A DNA stretch of 57,548 nt from Mycobacterium sp. (GCA_021732005.1 JAKFVT010000064.1:1-57548); one strand, 5' to 3'. Shown: positions 1 through 8,579, counted from the first letter of the stretch. Notes: generated by a model from the sequence alone, not told the origin. Translations and numbers: made by a program.

Positions 1-278
1 GCTGCACCGCACCCGGCTGCACCGTCAACGGCTACAACAGCCAGGTCCACCACGCCACCAAAGACTGGAAACACGGCGGCGCCACCGACATCGACGACCT
101 CACGCTGGCCTGCAAATGCGACAACCTCCTCGTCGAAAACGACGGCTGGACCACCCACCAACTCCCGGGCGGCCACACCGAATGGATACCGCCGCAGGGT
201 GTCCGCTCATCGGCGCCACGAACACCTATCACCACCCAGAACGCCTGCTCCCCAAAGACGACGAAAAGGACTAGCTAG
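1..278 (+). CDS. 13E12-repeat-type HNH endonuclease domain protein, C-terminal fragment
   Basis: The gene enters from the left edge (reading frame begins at base 3) and ends at TAG 276-278, so only about 91 C-terminal residues are visible. They carry an HNH-like core: a Cys-x4-Cys start, then VHH, DW, GGATD and DDL, which is the usual layout of the C-terminal HNH in the mycobacterial 13E12/DUF222 family. The second Cys pair (ACKCDN) is also present. The conserved DUF222 half lies outside the window. The stop codon overlaps the stop of dnaE2 by four bases (275-278), so the two genes are convergent with no intergenic space. Biological role of the family is unclear; nuclease activity is inferred from the fold only. 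It differs clearly in sequence from the similar protein at the right end of the window. Confidence 0.75.
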   Translation, partial: CTAPGCTVNGYNSQVHHATKDWKHGGATDIDDLTLACKCDNLLVENDGWTTHQLPGGHTEWIPPQGVRSSAPRTPITTQNACSPKTTKRTS

Positions 279-3200
279 CGGAAATCCCTGGAGCGCGAAC
301 TCACTTTCAACGTGATGCGGCCCATCCGTTCGGCCATCACGGTCACTGCCCCGGTGGCGTTCTGCACCTGCCCGCGGATCAGCAGCGCCGAAGCGGTCTG
401 GGCCAGTTTCCGATGCCGGTTCCACACCCCTGGCGTACACAGCACATTGACCATGCCGGTCTCGTCCTCGATGTTCATGAACGTCACGCCCTGGGCGGTG
501 GCCGGCCGTTGCCGGTGTGTCACCGCGCCCGCGATCAGCACCCGGCTGCCGTCGGGCACGTCCAACAGCCGGTCGGCAGTGACCACACCCATCGCGTCGA
601 GGTCTTCGCGCAGGAACTGGGTGGGATAGCTGTCCGGTGAGATGCCGGTGGCCCACACGTCGGAGGCGGCCAATTCCACCTCGGTCATGCCGGGCAAGGC
701 CGGCACATGTGATGACGAGCCGACGCCGGGCAGCCGGTCTGGGCGCTGGGACGCCGCCGCCCCGGCCGCCCACAGCCCCTCCCGTCGGGTCAGCGCGAAA
801 CAGCCCAGCGCGCCGGCGGTGGCCAGCGCCTCGGTCTGCGGCACCGAAAGCTGCACCCGCCCAGTCAAATCCAGCAGCGAAGCGTACGGTCCACCGGCAT
901 CGCGCTCCTCGACGATCCGCCGAGCCAGCTCGTCACCGATGTGCCGCACGGCGCCCAATCCCAGCCGCACCTCCATCCCGGAATTCTCCAGCGTGGGATG
1001 CGCCAAGCTGGCATTGATGTCGGGCCCGTGCACAGTCACCCCGTGTCTGCGGGCGTCGGCGACCAGTGACTGCGGCGAATAGAAACCCATCGGCTGGGCA
1101 CGCAGCAGCGCGGCACAGAACGCCGCCGGGTGGTGCAGTTTGAACCACGAGGAGTAGTACACCAGCGAGGCGAAGCTCAGCGAATGGCTCTCCGGAAAGC
1201 CGAAATTGGCGAAGGCTTCCAGCTTGTCGTAGATCCGGTCGGCGACGTCGTCGGTGATGCCGTGGCGCTGCGCCATCCCGGCATAAAACCGGTCCCGCAG
1301 CCGTCGCATCTTGTCGGTGGAGCGTTTGGAACCCATGGCACGGCGCAACTGGTCGGCCTCGGCGGCCGAAAATCCCGCGCAATCCACCGCCAGCTGCATG
1401 AGCTGCTCCTGGAACAGCGGAACCCCCAACGTCTTTCGCAGCGCGGGTTCCATCGACGGGTGGTCGTAGGTGACCTCCTCAAGGCCGTTGCGCCGTTTGA
1501 TGTAGGGATGCACCGAGCCGCCCTGGATGGGGCCGGGACGGATCAGTGCCACCTCCACCACCAGGTCGTAGAACACCCGCGGCTTCAGCCGCGGAAGGGT
1601 GGCCATCTGGGCCCGCGACTCCACTTGAAACACCCCGACGGAGTCCGCCTTCTGCAGCATCTCGTACACCGCGGGTTCGGACAGATCCAGGCGAGCCAGG
1701 TCGACCTCGATGCCTTTGTGTTCGGCCACCAGATCGATGCAGTAGTGCAGCGCCGAGAGCATACCGAGGCCGAGCATGTCGAACTTCACCAATCCGATTG
1801 CCGCGCAGTCGTCTTTGTCCCACTGCAGCACGCTTCGGTTCTCCATGCGCGCCCACTCCACCGGGCAGACGTCGGCGATCGGGCGGTCGCAGATCACCAT
1901 GCCGCCGGAGTGGATACCCATGTGCCGGGGCAGGTTCTTGATCTGGACCGCAAGGTCGACCACCGGCTCGGGGATGCCCTCGAGGTCAGCCGAGTCGGCC
2001 CCGGAGTGCCAGTGACTGATCTGCTTACTCCAAGCATCCTGCTGACCCTGCGAAAAGCCGAGAGCACGAGCCATGTCACGCACCGCACTCTTGCCCCGGT
2101 AGGTGATGACGTTGGCGACCTGCGCGGCATAGTCACGGCCGTAGCGGTCGTAGACGTACTGGATGGCCTTCTCCCGAAGATCCGACTCGATGTCGATGTC
2201 GATGTCGGGTGGACCGTCCCGGGCCGGAGACAGGAACCGCTCGAAGAGCAGTTCGTTGGCGATCGGGTCGACGGCGGTGACACCCAGTGCGTAACACACC
2301 GCGGAGTTGGCCGCCGATCCCCTTCCCTGACAGAGGATTTTGTTCTCCCGGCAGAACCGGGTGATGTCGTGGACCACCAGGAAGTACCCCGGGAACTTCA
2401 ACGCGGCGATGATCTCGAGTTCACGCTCGAGCTGGGCGTAGGCCTCCGGCGCACCGGCGCGAGGGCCATAGCGCCGGGCGGCGCCGACCATCACCAGCTC
2501 GCGCAACCAGCTGTCCTCGGTGTGCCCGTCTGGCACGTCGAACGGGGGCAGCTGTGGGGCGATCAGCGCCAGCCCGAAAGCGCACTGCTCACCGAGATCT
2601 GCTGCAGCGCTGACGATTTCGGGATACCGGGCAAAGAGCCGGGCCATCTCATCACCGGACCGCAGGTGCGCACCACCCAGCGGGGCCAGCCAGCCGGCGG
2701 CCTCGTCCAGCGACTGGCGTGCCCGGATCGCCCCCATGGCCATGGCCAGCCTGCCGCGGCTCGGCTCGGCGAAGTGCGCTCCGGTGGTGGCGACGACCCC
2801 CACCCCGAACCGGGGAGCCAGCGCGGCCAGCACGGCATTGCGCTCGTCGTCGAACGGATCACCGTGATGACTGAGTTCGATGCTGACCCGGTCCCGGCCG
2901 AAGCGATCCACCAGGTCTGCGAGCGCGACCGCCGCCGCCTCCGGACCGCCTTCCGAAAGCGCCTGCCGGACATGACCTTTGCGGCATCCGGTAAGGATGT
3001 GCCAATGTCCGCCTGCCGCCTCGGTGAGCGAGTCGTAGTCGTAGCGCGGTTTGCCCTTCTCGCCGCCGGCCAGATGCGCGACGGACAACTGACGAGACAG
3101 CCGTCGGTAGCCTTCCGGCCCGCGGGCCAGCACCAGCAGGTGTGGACCCGGCGGATCGGGCACCTCGGTGCGGCCGGTATTGCTCAGCGACAGTTCGGCA

Positions 3201-3568
3201 CCGAAGACGGTGCGCATGTCGAGTTCCTTCGCGGCCTCGGCGAATCGCACCACGCCATAGAGTCCGTCGTGGTCGGTCAGCGCGATGGCCCGCAGGTCCA
3301 ACCGCGACGCCTCCTCCACGAGTTCCTCGGGGGTGCTGGCTCCGTCGAGGAAGCTATAGGCCGAATGCGCATGCAACTCGGCATAGGGCACCGTCGAACG
3401 CAGCGGTCGGTCGCCGATCGGTTCGTAGGGTTCCCGTCGACGTGACCACGCCGGACTGTCCCCACCGTCGGCGTGCGGTTCGCCCAGCGACAGGCCGGGG
3501 CGGCGGGGCTTGCCGTTGAGCACCCGCTCCATCTCGCCCCAACTCGGCGGCCCATTGAACCAGCGCAC
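275..3568 (-). CDS. dnaE2: Error-prone DNA polymerase DnaE2
   Basis: This C-family DNA polymerase alpha subunit performs damage-tolerant, mutagenic synthesis with ImuA' and ImuB in mycobacteria. At 1097 residues it has the family length. The order is N-terminal PHP domain (AELHAHSAYSFLDG near residues 63-76), polymerase core with the acidic motif PDIDIDIESD near 453-462, helix-hairpin-helix region, and C-terminal OB-fold around 1030-1060. The very short stretch after the OB-fold ends in SRSRDFR, as in the M. tuberculosis protein I remember. The start is GTG at 3568, only 14 bases from a LexA box, and a TAGGCT -10-like element (3575-3580) lies six bases upstream, so the transcript may be leaderless. 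SOS induction through LexA is expected. Its partner genes imuA'-imuB lie about 13 kb away in the same window. Confidence 0.96.
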   Translation of the reverse strand: MRWFNGPPSWGEMERVLNGKPRRPGLSLGEPHADGGDSPAWSRRREPYEPIGDRPLRSTVPYAELHAHSAYSFLDGASTPEELVEEASRLDLRAIALTDHDGLYGVVRFAEAAKELDMRTVFGAELSLSNTGRTEVPDPPGPHLLVLARGPEGYRRLSRQLSVAHLAGGEKGKPRYDYDSLTEAAGGHWHILTGCRKGHVRQALSEGGPEAAAVALADLVDRFGRDRVSIELSHHGDPFDDERNAVLAALAPRFGVGVVATTGAHFAEPSRGRLAMAMGAIRARQSLDEAAGWLAPLGGAHLRSGDEMARLFARYPEIVSAAADLGEQCAFGLALIAPQLPPFDVPDGHTEDSWLRELVMVGAARRYGPRAGAPEAYAQLERELEIIAALKFPGYFLVVHDITRFCRENKILCQGRGSAANSAVCYALGVTAVDPIANELLFERFLSPARDGPPDIDIDIESDLREKAIQYVYDRYGRDYAAQVANVITYRGKSAVRDMARALGFSQGQQDAWSKQISHWHSGADSADLEGIPEPVVDLAVQIKNLPRHMGIHSGGMVICDRPIADVCPVEWARMENRSVLQWDKDDCAAIGLVKFDMLGLGMLSALHYCIDLVAEHKGIEVDLARLDLSEPAVYEMLQKADSVGVFQVESRAQMATLPRLKPRVFYDLVVEVALIRPGPIQGGSVHPYIKRRNGLEEVTYDHPSMEPALRKTLGVPLFQEQLMQLAVDCAGFSAAEADQLRRAMGSKRSTDKMRRLRDRFYAGMAQRHGITDDVADRIYDKLEAFANFGFPESHSLSFASLVYYSSWFKLHHPAAFCAALLRAQPMGFYSPQSLVADARRHGVTVHGPDINASLAHPTLENSGMEVRLGLGAVRHIGDELARRIVEERDAGGPYASLLDLTGRVQLSVPQTEALATAGALGCFALTRREGLWAAGAAASQRPDRLPGVGSSSHVPALPGMTEVELAASDVWATGISPDSYPTQFLREDLDAMGVVTADRLLDVPDGSRVLIAGAVTHRQRPATAQGVTFMNIEDETGMVNVLCTPGVWNRHRKLAQTASALLIRGQVQNATGAVTVMAERMGRITLKVSSRSRDFR

Positions 3569-3574
3569 CCGCCC

Positions 3575-3597
3575 AGCCTAATCGAACATATGTTCTA
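3575..3597 (-). promoter_or_regulatory. LexA (SOS) box and -10 of dnaE2
   Basis: Bases 3582-3597 read TCGAAC-ATAT-GTTCTA, one mismatch from the mycobacterial/Gram-positive SOS box TCGAAC-N4-GTTCGA. On the minus strand the box runs directly into TAGGCT (3580-3575), a plausible -10 element six bases before the GTG start of dnaE2. LexA bound here would cover the promoter core. Family knowledge: dnaE2 is part of the LexA regulon in mycobacteria. Confidence 0.85.
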
Positions 3598-3672
3598 TGT
3601 CTGAGCTGCTGGGAAAAGTAGACGAGGATGGTGTGGACAAACGTCTGCCCTTTTCAAGCTATAGCGCAACGG

Positions 3673-3692
3673 GGGGCTTGCGGCAAGGCCGG
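3673..3692 (+). promoter_or_regulatory. Rifamycin-associated element (RAE)-like inverted repeat upstream of helR
   Basis: The stretch contains the symmetric core CTTGC-G-GCAAG (3677-3687) preceded by a run of Gs and followed by GCCGG. This closely resembles the rifamycin-associated element described upstream of rifamycin-inactivating genes and helR in actinobacteria, as I recall it. It lies 36-55 bases before the helR start. TTGCGG (3678-3683) could double as a -35, but the 17-base-spaced hexamer (3701-3706, TGCAAA) is a poor -10. Confidence 0.7.
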
Positions 3693-3727
3693 GGTGCTGA
3701 TGCAAACTCGCTGGTCGATCCAAAGAA

Positions 3728-5938
3728 ATGAGGGGCATGACGACGCAGGCACACGACCATGAGTTGGAGTCAGAGCGCGATTACCTGGCCGATCTCTATG
3801 ACCGGCTCGACGCAAGGCGCAGGCGGGTCAAGGGCCAGTACCGCGCCGCACTCGCGGGGCCGATCGACATCCAGGACGGCGGAACCCTGGTGGCCCGCGA
3901 TGCCGAGGTGCGGGCCCTGGCCCAATCGATGGCCCGGTTGGACGTGGCTGATCACGGTCTGTGTTTCGGGCGGCTGGACGCTCTCTCCGGCGAGCGTCTC
4001 TACGTCGGCCGCATCGGCATCTTCGACGAGCACAACGACCACGAACCGCTGCTGATCGACTGGCGGGCACCGGCCGCCCGTGCGTTCTACGTAGCCACCG
4101 CCGCAAGCCCGGAGGGGATGCGGCGACGGCGGCAGTTCCACTCCCTCGGGCGACGACTGGTCGATTTCACCGACGAGGTGTTCGGCCGCCCCGACCCGAA
4201 CGCCGGCGACGACAGCCCGTTCAGTAGTGACGCGGCACTGCTCGCGGCCGTCAACGCTCCCCGCGGCGACGGCATGCGCGACATCGTGGCCACGATCCAG
4301 GCCGAGCAGGACGAGATCATCCGGCTCGATCATCCTGGCGTGCTGGTGATCGAGGGCGGCCCCGGCACCGGCAAGACCGTGGTGGCACTGCACCGGGTGG
4401 CGTACCTGCTCTACACCCAACGCCAGCGGATCGAACGCCACGGCGTGCTCGTCGTCGGACCCAACCAGGCGTTCATGAACCACATCGGGCGCGTGCTGCC
4501 GTCGCTGGGCGAGTCGGAGGTGGTGTTCATGACAGTCGGCGATCTGCTGCCCGGTCTGCACGTCACCGCCGAGGACACCCCGGATGTCGCCCGCATCAAG
4601 GGTTCTCGCGCGATGCTGACTGTCCTTGCGGCGGCGATCGCAGACCGCCAACGTGTGCCCGAGCGCCCATTGGAGATCCCGCTGGGCGACGTCACGATGC
4701 AGATCGCCGCCGACACCGCTCAATGGGCCATCGACGAGGCGCGCGCAAGCGGACTGCCGCACAACGCGGCTCGTGCGGTGTTCCGAGACATCGTCACCTA
4801 CGTACTGACCGAGCGCGGGATCGCCCGGATCGGCCGCGGGTGGCTGACCCGCGACAATCGCGACGCCTGGGAAAAGGTGCGTACGGACCTGCTCGCCGAC
4901 CTCGAAGACAACGAGCGGTTCCTCGCGGCCCTCGACCAACTCTGGCCGGTGCTCGAGCCGCACGCGCTGCTGGCCGAGCTGTACACCTCGCCCGAGCGGC
5001 TACGCGCCGCCGGCGCCGACCCGGCGCTACTGCGAGAAGTCGGTGACGCCTGGACAACCTCAGATGTGCCGCTGCTCGACGAATTGGTTGACCTGCTGGG
5101 CCGCGATAAGGCGGCCGACGATGCCGCCGCACAGGCGCTCAAGGAAGAAACCGACTACGCCAGGGGCGTTTTGGAGAACATGGTCGCCCACGAGGATCTG
5201 ATGGACGACGAAGACCACCTGCTCGCGCAGGACTTGATCGACGCCGAGGGTCTGGCCGAACGCTTCACCGAGCGCGACTACCGGGATCTCGCCGAACGCG
5301 CGGCCGCCGACCGGGACTGGACCTACCGGCATGTGGTGGTCGACGAAGCACAGGAGCTCTCCGAGATGGACTGGCGGGTGCTGATGCGCCGCTGCCCGAG
5401 CCGGTCGTTCACGGTGGTCGGCGATCTCGCGCAGCGCCGCTCGATGGCCGGGGCGACGTCGTGGGCCGAGATGCTGGAGCCGTACGTGCCCGGCCGGTGG
5501 GTGTACCGGTCGCTGTCGGTGAACTACCGCACCCCGGCCGAAATCATGACCGTCGCGGCCGCGGTGTTGGCCGAATTCGCGCCTGACGTCCGACCCCCGG
5601 AGTCGGTCCGCGCGTGCGGTGTGCGCCCCTGGTCCCGGCGGGTCACCGCGGAGCAGATGCCGGGCGCCATCGAAGAATTCGTCGCGGCCGAGGCCCGTCA
5701 CGACGGGACCAGCATCGTGATCGGACCCCCGGGCATGCCGGGTGTGGTCGCGCCGTCGGAAACCAAGGGTCTCGAGTTCGACGCGGTGCTGGTGGTGGAG
5801 CCGGAACGCATCATCGCCGACGGTCCGCGCGGCGCGGCTGAGCTCTACGTCGCGCTCACCCGTGCCACCCAGCGGTTGGGTGTGCTGCATCAGCACCCCT
5901 TGCCGCCGGCGCTGGCCGGGCTTGTCGAAGCGCCGTAG
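3728..5938 (+). CDS. helR: HelD/HelR-type RNA polymerase-recycling superfamily 1 ATPase
   Basis: UvrD/Rep-like SF1 ATPase of 736 residues, the size of actinobacterial HelD/HelR. These proteins push into the RNA polymerase primary and secondary channels, release stalled enzyme and, in the HelR group, displace rifampicin. Visible parts: an N-terminal charged helical segment (about 5-50) fitting the secondary-channel coiled coil, Walker A GGPGTGKT near residue 210, Walker B VVVDEAQE near 539, and the late SF1 motif ETKGLEFD near 678. The insertion between the two ATPase lobes (about 300-520) is the usual HelD-specific region. ATG 3728 was used; ATG 3737 (MTTQAHDHE), behind AGGGG, is an equally good start. 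The RAE-like repeat upstream supports HelR over a generic helicase. Divergent from dnaE2, with which it shares the 159-base intergenic region. Confidence 0.9.
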   Translation: MRGMTTQAHDHELESERDYLADLYDRLDARRRRVKGQYRAALAGPIDIQDGGTLVARDAEVRALAQSMARLDVADHGLCFGRLDALSGERLYVGRIGIFDEHNDHEPLLIDWRAPAARAFYVATAASPEGMRRRRQFHSLGRRLVDFTDEVFGRPDPNAGDDSPFSSDAALLAAVNAPRGDGMRDIVATIQAEQDEIIRLDHPGVLVIEGGPGTGKTVVALHRVAYLLYTQRQRIERHGVLVVGPNQAFMNHIGRVLPSLGESEVVFMTVGDLLPGLHVTAEDTPDVARIKGSRAMLTVLAAAIADRQRVPERPLEIPLGDVTMQIAADTAQWAIDEARASGLPHNAARAVFRDIVTYVLTERGIARIGRGWLTRDNRDAWEKVRTDLLADLEDNERFLAALDQLWPVLEPHALLAELYTSPERLRAAGADPALLREVGDAWTTSDVPLLDELVDLLGRDKAADDAAAQALKEETDYARGVLENMVAHEDLMDDEDHLLAQDLIDAEGLAERFTERDYRDLAERAAADRDWTYRHVVVDEAQELSEMDWRVLMRRCPSRSFTVVGDLAQRRSMAGATSWAEMLEPYVPGRWVYRSLSVNYRTPAEIMTVAAAVLAEFAPDVRPPESVRACGVRPWSRRVTAEQMPGAIEEFVAAEARHDGTSIVIGPPGMPGVVAPSETKGLEFDAVLVVEPERIIADGPRGAAELYVALTRATQRLGVLHQHPLPPALAGLVEAP

Positions 5939-6042
5939 CCGTGACAATCACCGCTACGTACCCAGAGACACTGATACGGCAATCACCTCCCAGGTGAAAT
6001 TCGGCGGATGATGGCAAATAATCGTGCGGCAGCCCGACGCGA

Positions 6043-6104
6043 CTGGGAAGCTGTTTCACGGCGGATTCCCAGCCACGGAATTGAAGCCGACGAGCCTCGT
6101 CGGC
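6043..6104 (+). other. Structured leader before the porin-like secreted protein gene
   Basis: Two inverted repeats lie in the 194-base gap after helR. CTGGGAA (6043-6049) pairs with TTCCCAG (6066-6072), and GCCGACGA (6086-6093) pairs with TCGTCGGC (6097-6104) over a three-base loop. The second hairpin ends 28 bases before the next ATG and has no T-run, so it looks more like part of a 5' leader than a terminator. Function unknown. Confidence 0.4.
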
Positions 6105-6132
6105 GCCGCCCGTACGAGGGAGACACTCTCTG

Positions 6133-6957
6133 ATGGAATTCGCCGCCCCGAGCCGTTCACTGCGCGCCGTCGCCACCATGACCACAGTCGGCACGCTGGC
6201 CCTGGCGCCCATCGCGGTCGCGCCCGCACTGCAAGCGCCAGGCGTCACGGCCGCCCGCGTCTCCAGCCAAGCGGTTCAGCTCACCGACACCTGGTCGGAC
6301 TTGCTCAACAACACCGTCGCCAGCGTGGTCCAACTCGGCGGCCTTTTTGTCGGGGCGAATAGCACCTTCCCCCTGCCCAACCCGATCTTCATCGCGCCCA
6401 TCGCCGCCCAGCTCGTGATCAACCCGCTGATCTACACCGTGCAGTTGTTCACCGGGCACGGCGCCAGCATCCCCACCGAGATCGCCCAGCATCTGTCGAA
6501 TGTCGCCAGCTTCGTGTCGCTGGTCTTCTCCGAGATCCCGCCGGTCATCGTCAAGCAGCTCCAGACGCCGTTCCTTGCCGCCCAACTGGCGATCGACCTG
6601 GTCGTCAATGCCACCAACAAGCTGACCGCACTGATCGAGGCTCCCGCGTTGTTTCTGGATACCGCGCTGAACAGCACATACGGGCTCATCGGCCCCAACG
6701 GTCCGATCGGGGTCCCGATCATCCTTCGAAACCTGTTGGCCAAGTCGATCTCGACACCGCTGCCCACGATCACGCTGCCCTTCAAGAAGCCGGCCGCGAC
6801 GGTGGCGCCGAAGTCCGCTGCGGCGGTATCGGATCCATCGGATACGGCGTCCTCGGCCCGGTCGAAGAGCAAGTCCCCGTCAGCCGACGGCAAGCGCAAA
6901 GCAACGCCGGCCAAGGCCGGCGCCAAGTCATCCGGCGTGGGGCACAGCAAGCGTTAG
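6133..6957 (+). CDS. Secreted alanine-rich protein, possibly GjpA-type outer membrane porin
   Basis: A 274-residue protein with an N-terminal export region: basic start, then TMTTVGTLALAPIAVAPALQ. The middle (about 45-220) is rich in Ile, Leu, Val, Asn and Pro, with repeating amphipathic segments such as LFVGANSTFPLPNP and LVINPLIYTVQLF. It resembles the family annotated in mycobacteria as 'outer membrane porin GjpA' after the Gordonia jacobaea porin; this is recalled similarity, not a search result. The last 50 residues switch to a low-complexity Ser/Ala/Lys tail ending GVGHSKR, strongly basic and unlike the rest. GAGGGAG sits about ten bases before ATG 6133. Single-gene unit with a structured leader. 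Localisation to the envelope is inferred; porin activity is not shown by the sequence. Confidence 0.6.
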   Translation: MEFAAPSRSLRAVATMTTVGTLALAPIAVAPALQAPGVTAARVSSQAVQLTDTWSDLLNNTVASVVQLGGLFVGANSTFPLPNPIFIAPIAAQLVINPLIYTVQLFTGHGASIPTEIAQHLSNVASFVSLVFSEIPPVIVKQLQTPFLAAQLAIDLVVNATNKLTALIEAPALFLDTALNSTYGLIGPNGPIGVPIILRNLLAKSISTPLPTITLPFKKPAATVAPKSAAAVSDPSDTASSARSKSKSPSADGKRKATPAKAGAKSSGVGHSKR

Positions 6958-7148
6958 GCAGTCACGGGTGCGCAGTACCCCCGACGCGCGCTACAGCAAA
7001 TGAATTCATAATCCGCGCGGTCGAGGATCCGCAAATAACAGCGTGGTGATTGCGAGGCCCGAGAAGAGAAGCCGGCGATACCCAACCGATGACTTTCGGG
7101 GGCGGGGCGAGTCCACCCTTGTGACGGAACCCGACAAAAGGAGTCCCC

Positions 7149-7841
7149 ATGTCCGCCCTGCCTCCGGTGGTCGATCAGCAGACCTGGCGCACCGCACTCG
7201 ACGACCTGCGCGCCAGGGAGAAGGCCGCCACCCGTGAGCTCGACGCGATCGCCGCGCAACGCCGGCGGCTGCCCATGGTCGAGATGCCGAACTATGTCCT
7301 GACCGGACCACACGGCCCCGTCGCGCTGGCCGAGGTGTTCGACGGACGTTCACAACTGATCGTCTACAACCACATGTGGAACGACGGCGCGGACTGGCAG
7401 TGCCCGGGCTGTACCGGATTCACCTCCCAGTTCACCCGGCTGGAATTCCTGGACAACTACGACGCCCGCTTCGTCATCGTCACCAACGGACCGATCGACG
7501 AAGCCCTCGCCTACAAGGCCAAGGTCGGCAACAGAATGGATTGGTATTCGTCAGCGGGCAGTACGTTCGGCGCCGACGTCGACGCCGCCCCCGGCGAGGG
7601 CTTCGGGGTCAACGTCTTCCTGCGTGACGGCGAGACCGTCTACCGCACCTGGCATACCAACGGCCGCGGTACCGAGCAACTCAGCCACTCCTTCGCCCTC
7701 ATCGACCTGCTGCCGTGGGGACGGCAGGAAGAGTGGCAGGACTCCCCCGACGGTTGGCCGCAGCGCCCGACATACTCCGGTTGGGCCGGTTCGGAAGACA
7801 TTGCGCGCGCCTACGGCGAAAGTCCTACGCTGCACAGGTGA
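7149..7841 (+). CDS. DUF899 family thioredoxin-like protein
   Basis: At 230 residues this has the normal length of the DUF899 family, thioredoxin-fold proteins of unknown substrate. Typical features are the N-terminal helical segment (LDDLRAREKAATRELDAIAAQRR), the strand NYVLTGPHGPVAL, and the central motif MWNDGADWQCPGCTGF containing a CxxC pair near residue 85, where a thioredoxin active site would lie. The C-terminal WHTNGRGTEQL and LIDLLPWGRQEEW segments are also family-like. ATG 7149 follows a strong AAAGGAG. The stop codon overlaps the GTG start of the VIT-family gene by four bases, indicating translational coupling. Redox or peroxide-related function is only inferred from the fold; no experimental role is known to me. 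Confidence 0.8.
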   Translation: MSALPPVVDQQTWRTALDDLRAREKAATRELDAIAAQRRRLPMVEMPNYVLTGPHGPVALAEVFDGRSQLIVYNHMWNDGADWQCPGCTGFTSQFTRLEFLDNYDARFVIVTNGPIDEALAYKAKVGNRMDWYSSAGSTFGADVDAAPGEGFGVNVFLRDGETVYRTWHTNGRGTEQLSHSFALIDLLPWGRQEEWQDSPDGWPQRPTYSGWAGSEDIARAYGESPTLHR

Positions 7842-8554
7842 CAAGCCCACAGCTTCACCCGTCCGAACCGCACCACGACGCCTTCGGCAGTCGACTGAAC
7901 TGGCTGCGTGCCGGGGTCCTCGGCGCCAACGACGGCATCGTGTCGACCGCGGGCATCGTCGTCGGCGTCGCCGCGGCAACCATCGAGCGCGGTCCGATCT
8001 TCACCGCTGGCATCGCAGCCCTGGCAGCCGGTGCCCTGTCGATGGCGGTCGGTGAATACGTGTCGGTCAGCACGCAACGCGATTCCGAAGAAGCGATGCT
8101 GAAGAAGGAGCGCCGCGAACTGGACACCGAGCCCGCCGCCGAGCTCGACGAGCTGGCTGCGCTCTACGAAGCCAAGGGCCTGTCCCCCGCCACCGCGCGC
8201 ACGGTGGCCGAGGAGCTCACCGATCACGACGCGTTCGCCGCACACGTGGACATCGAACTGCGTATCGACCCCGATGAACTGACCAACCCGTGGCAGGCCG
8301 CGTTCTCCTCAGCAGTGTCGTTCACGGTCGGCGCGGTGCTGCCGCTGCTGGCAATCCTGTTGCCGCCGGCAGCGATTCGCGTGCCGATCACCTTCGTCGC
8401 CGTGCTGATCGCGCTGGGGGTCACCGGCTGGGTCAGCGCGCGCCTCGGCGGTGCCAATCCGCGGCGGGCGATCTACCGGGTGGTCATCGGGGGTGCGCTG
8501 GCCATGGCCATCACGTTCGGCATAGGCCACCTCGTCGGCGGCGCGGTCGGTTGA
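7838..8554 (+). CDS. VIT1/CCC1-family iron/manganese transporter
   Basis: A 238-residue membrane protein of the VIT/CCC1 family, which moves Fe2+ or Mn2+ out of the cytosol. The first helix carries GVLGANDGIVSTAGIVVGV, a family signature, followed by GALSMAVGEYVSVSTQ. A charged cytosolic segment (about 80-150, rich in Glu and Asp: SEEAMLKKERRELDTEP) corresponds to the metal-binding helical domain. Three more membrane segments follow, ending GIGHLVGGAVG. The start was placed at GTG 7838, whose GTGA overlaps the TGA of the DUF899 gene; a longer upstream reading would be translation inside that gene. The pair suggests a link between thiol redox and metal export, but this is context only. A short GC hairpin separates it from htdY. 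Confidence 0.88.
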   Translation: MTSPQLHPSEPHHDAFGSRLNWLRAGVLGANDGIVSTAGIVVGVAAATIERGPIFTAGIAALAAGALSMAVGEYVSVSTQRDSEEAMLKKERRELDTEPAAELDELAALYEAKGLSPATARTVAEELTDHDAFAAHVDIELRIDPDELTNPWQAAFSSAVSFTVGAVLPLLAILLPPAAIRVPITFVAVLIALGVTGWVSARLGGANPRRAIYRVVIGGALAMAITFGIGHLVGGAVG

Positions 8555-8558
8555 CCGT

Positions 8559-8574
8559 CGGCGCGACTGCGCCG
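8559..8574. terminator. Short hairpin between convergent VIT-family gene and htdY
   Basis: CGGCGC-GACT-GCGCCG forms a six-pair perfect stem with a four-base loop, in the 25-base gap between two convergent stops. It lacks a T-run on either side. It may act as a weak bidirectional terminator. Confidence 0.4.
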
Positions 8575-8579
8575 CGAAA

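Noticed and set aside
1130..3445. Long open frame of 771 codons on the plus strand
   Set aside because: It lies wholly antisense to dnaE2, whose protein is a clear family match; the antisense product is arginine/histidine/valine-rich with no recognisable domain.
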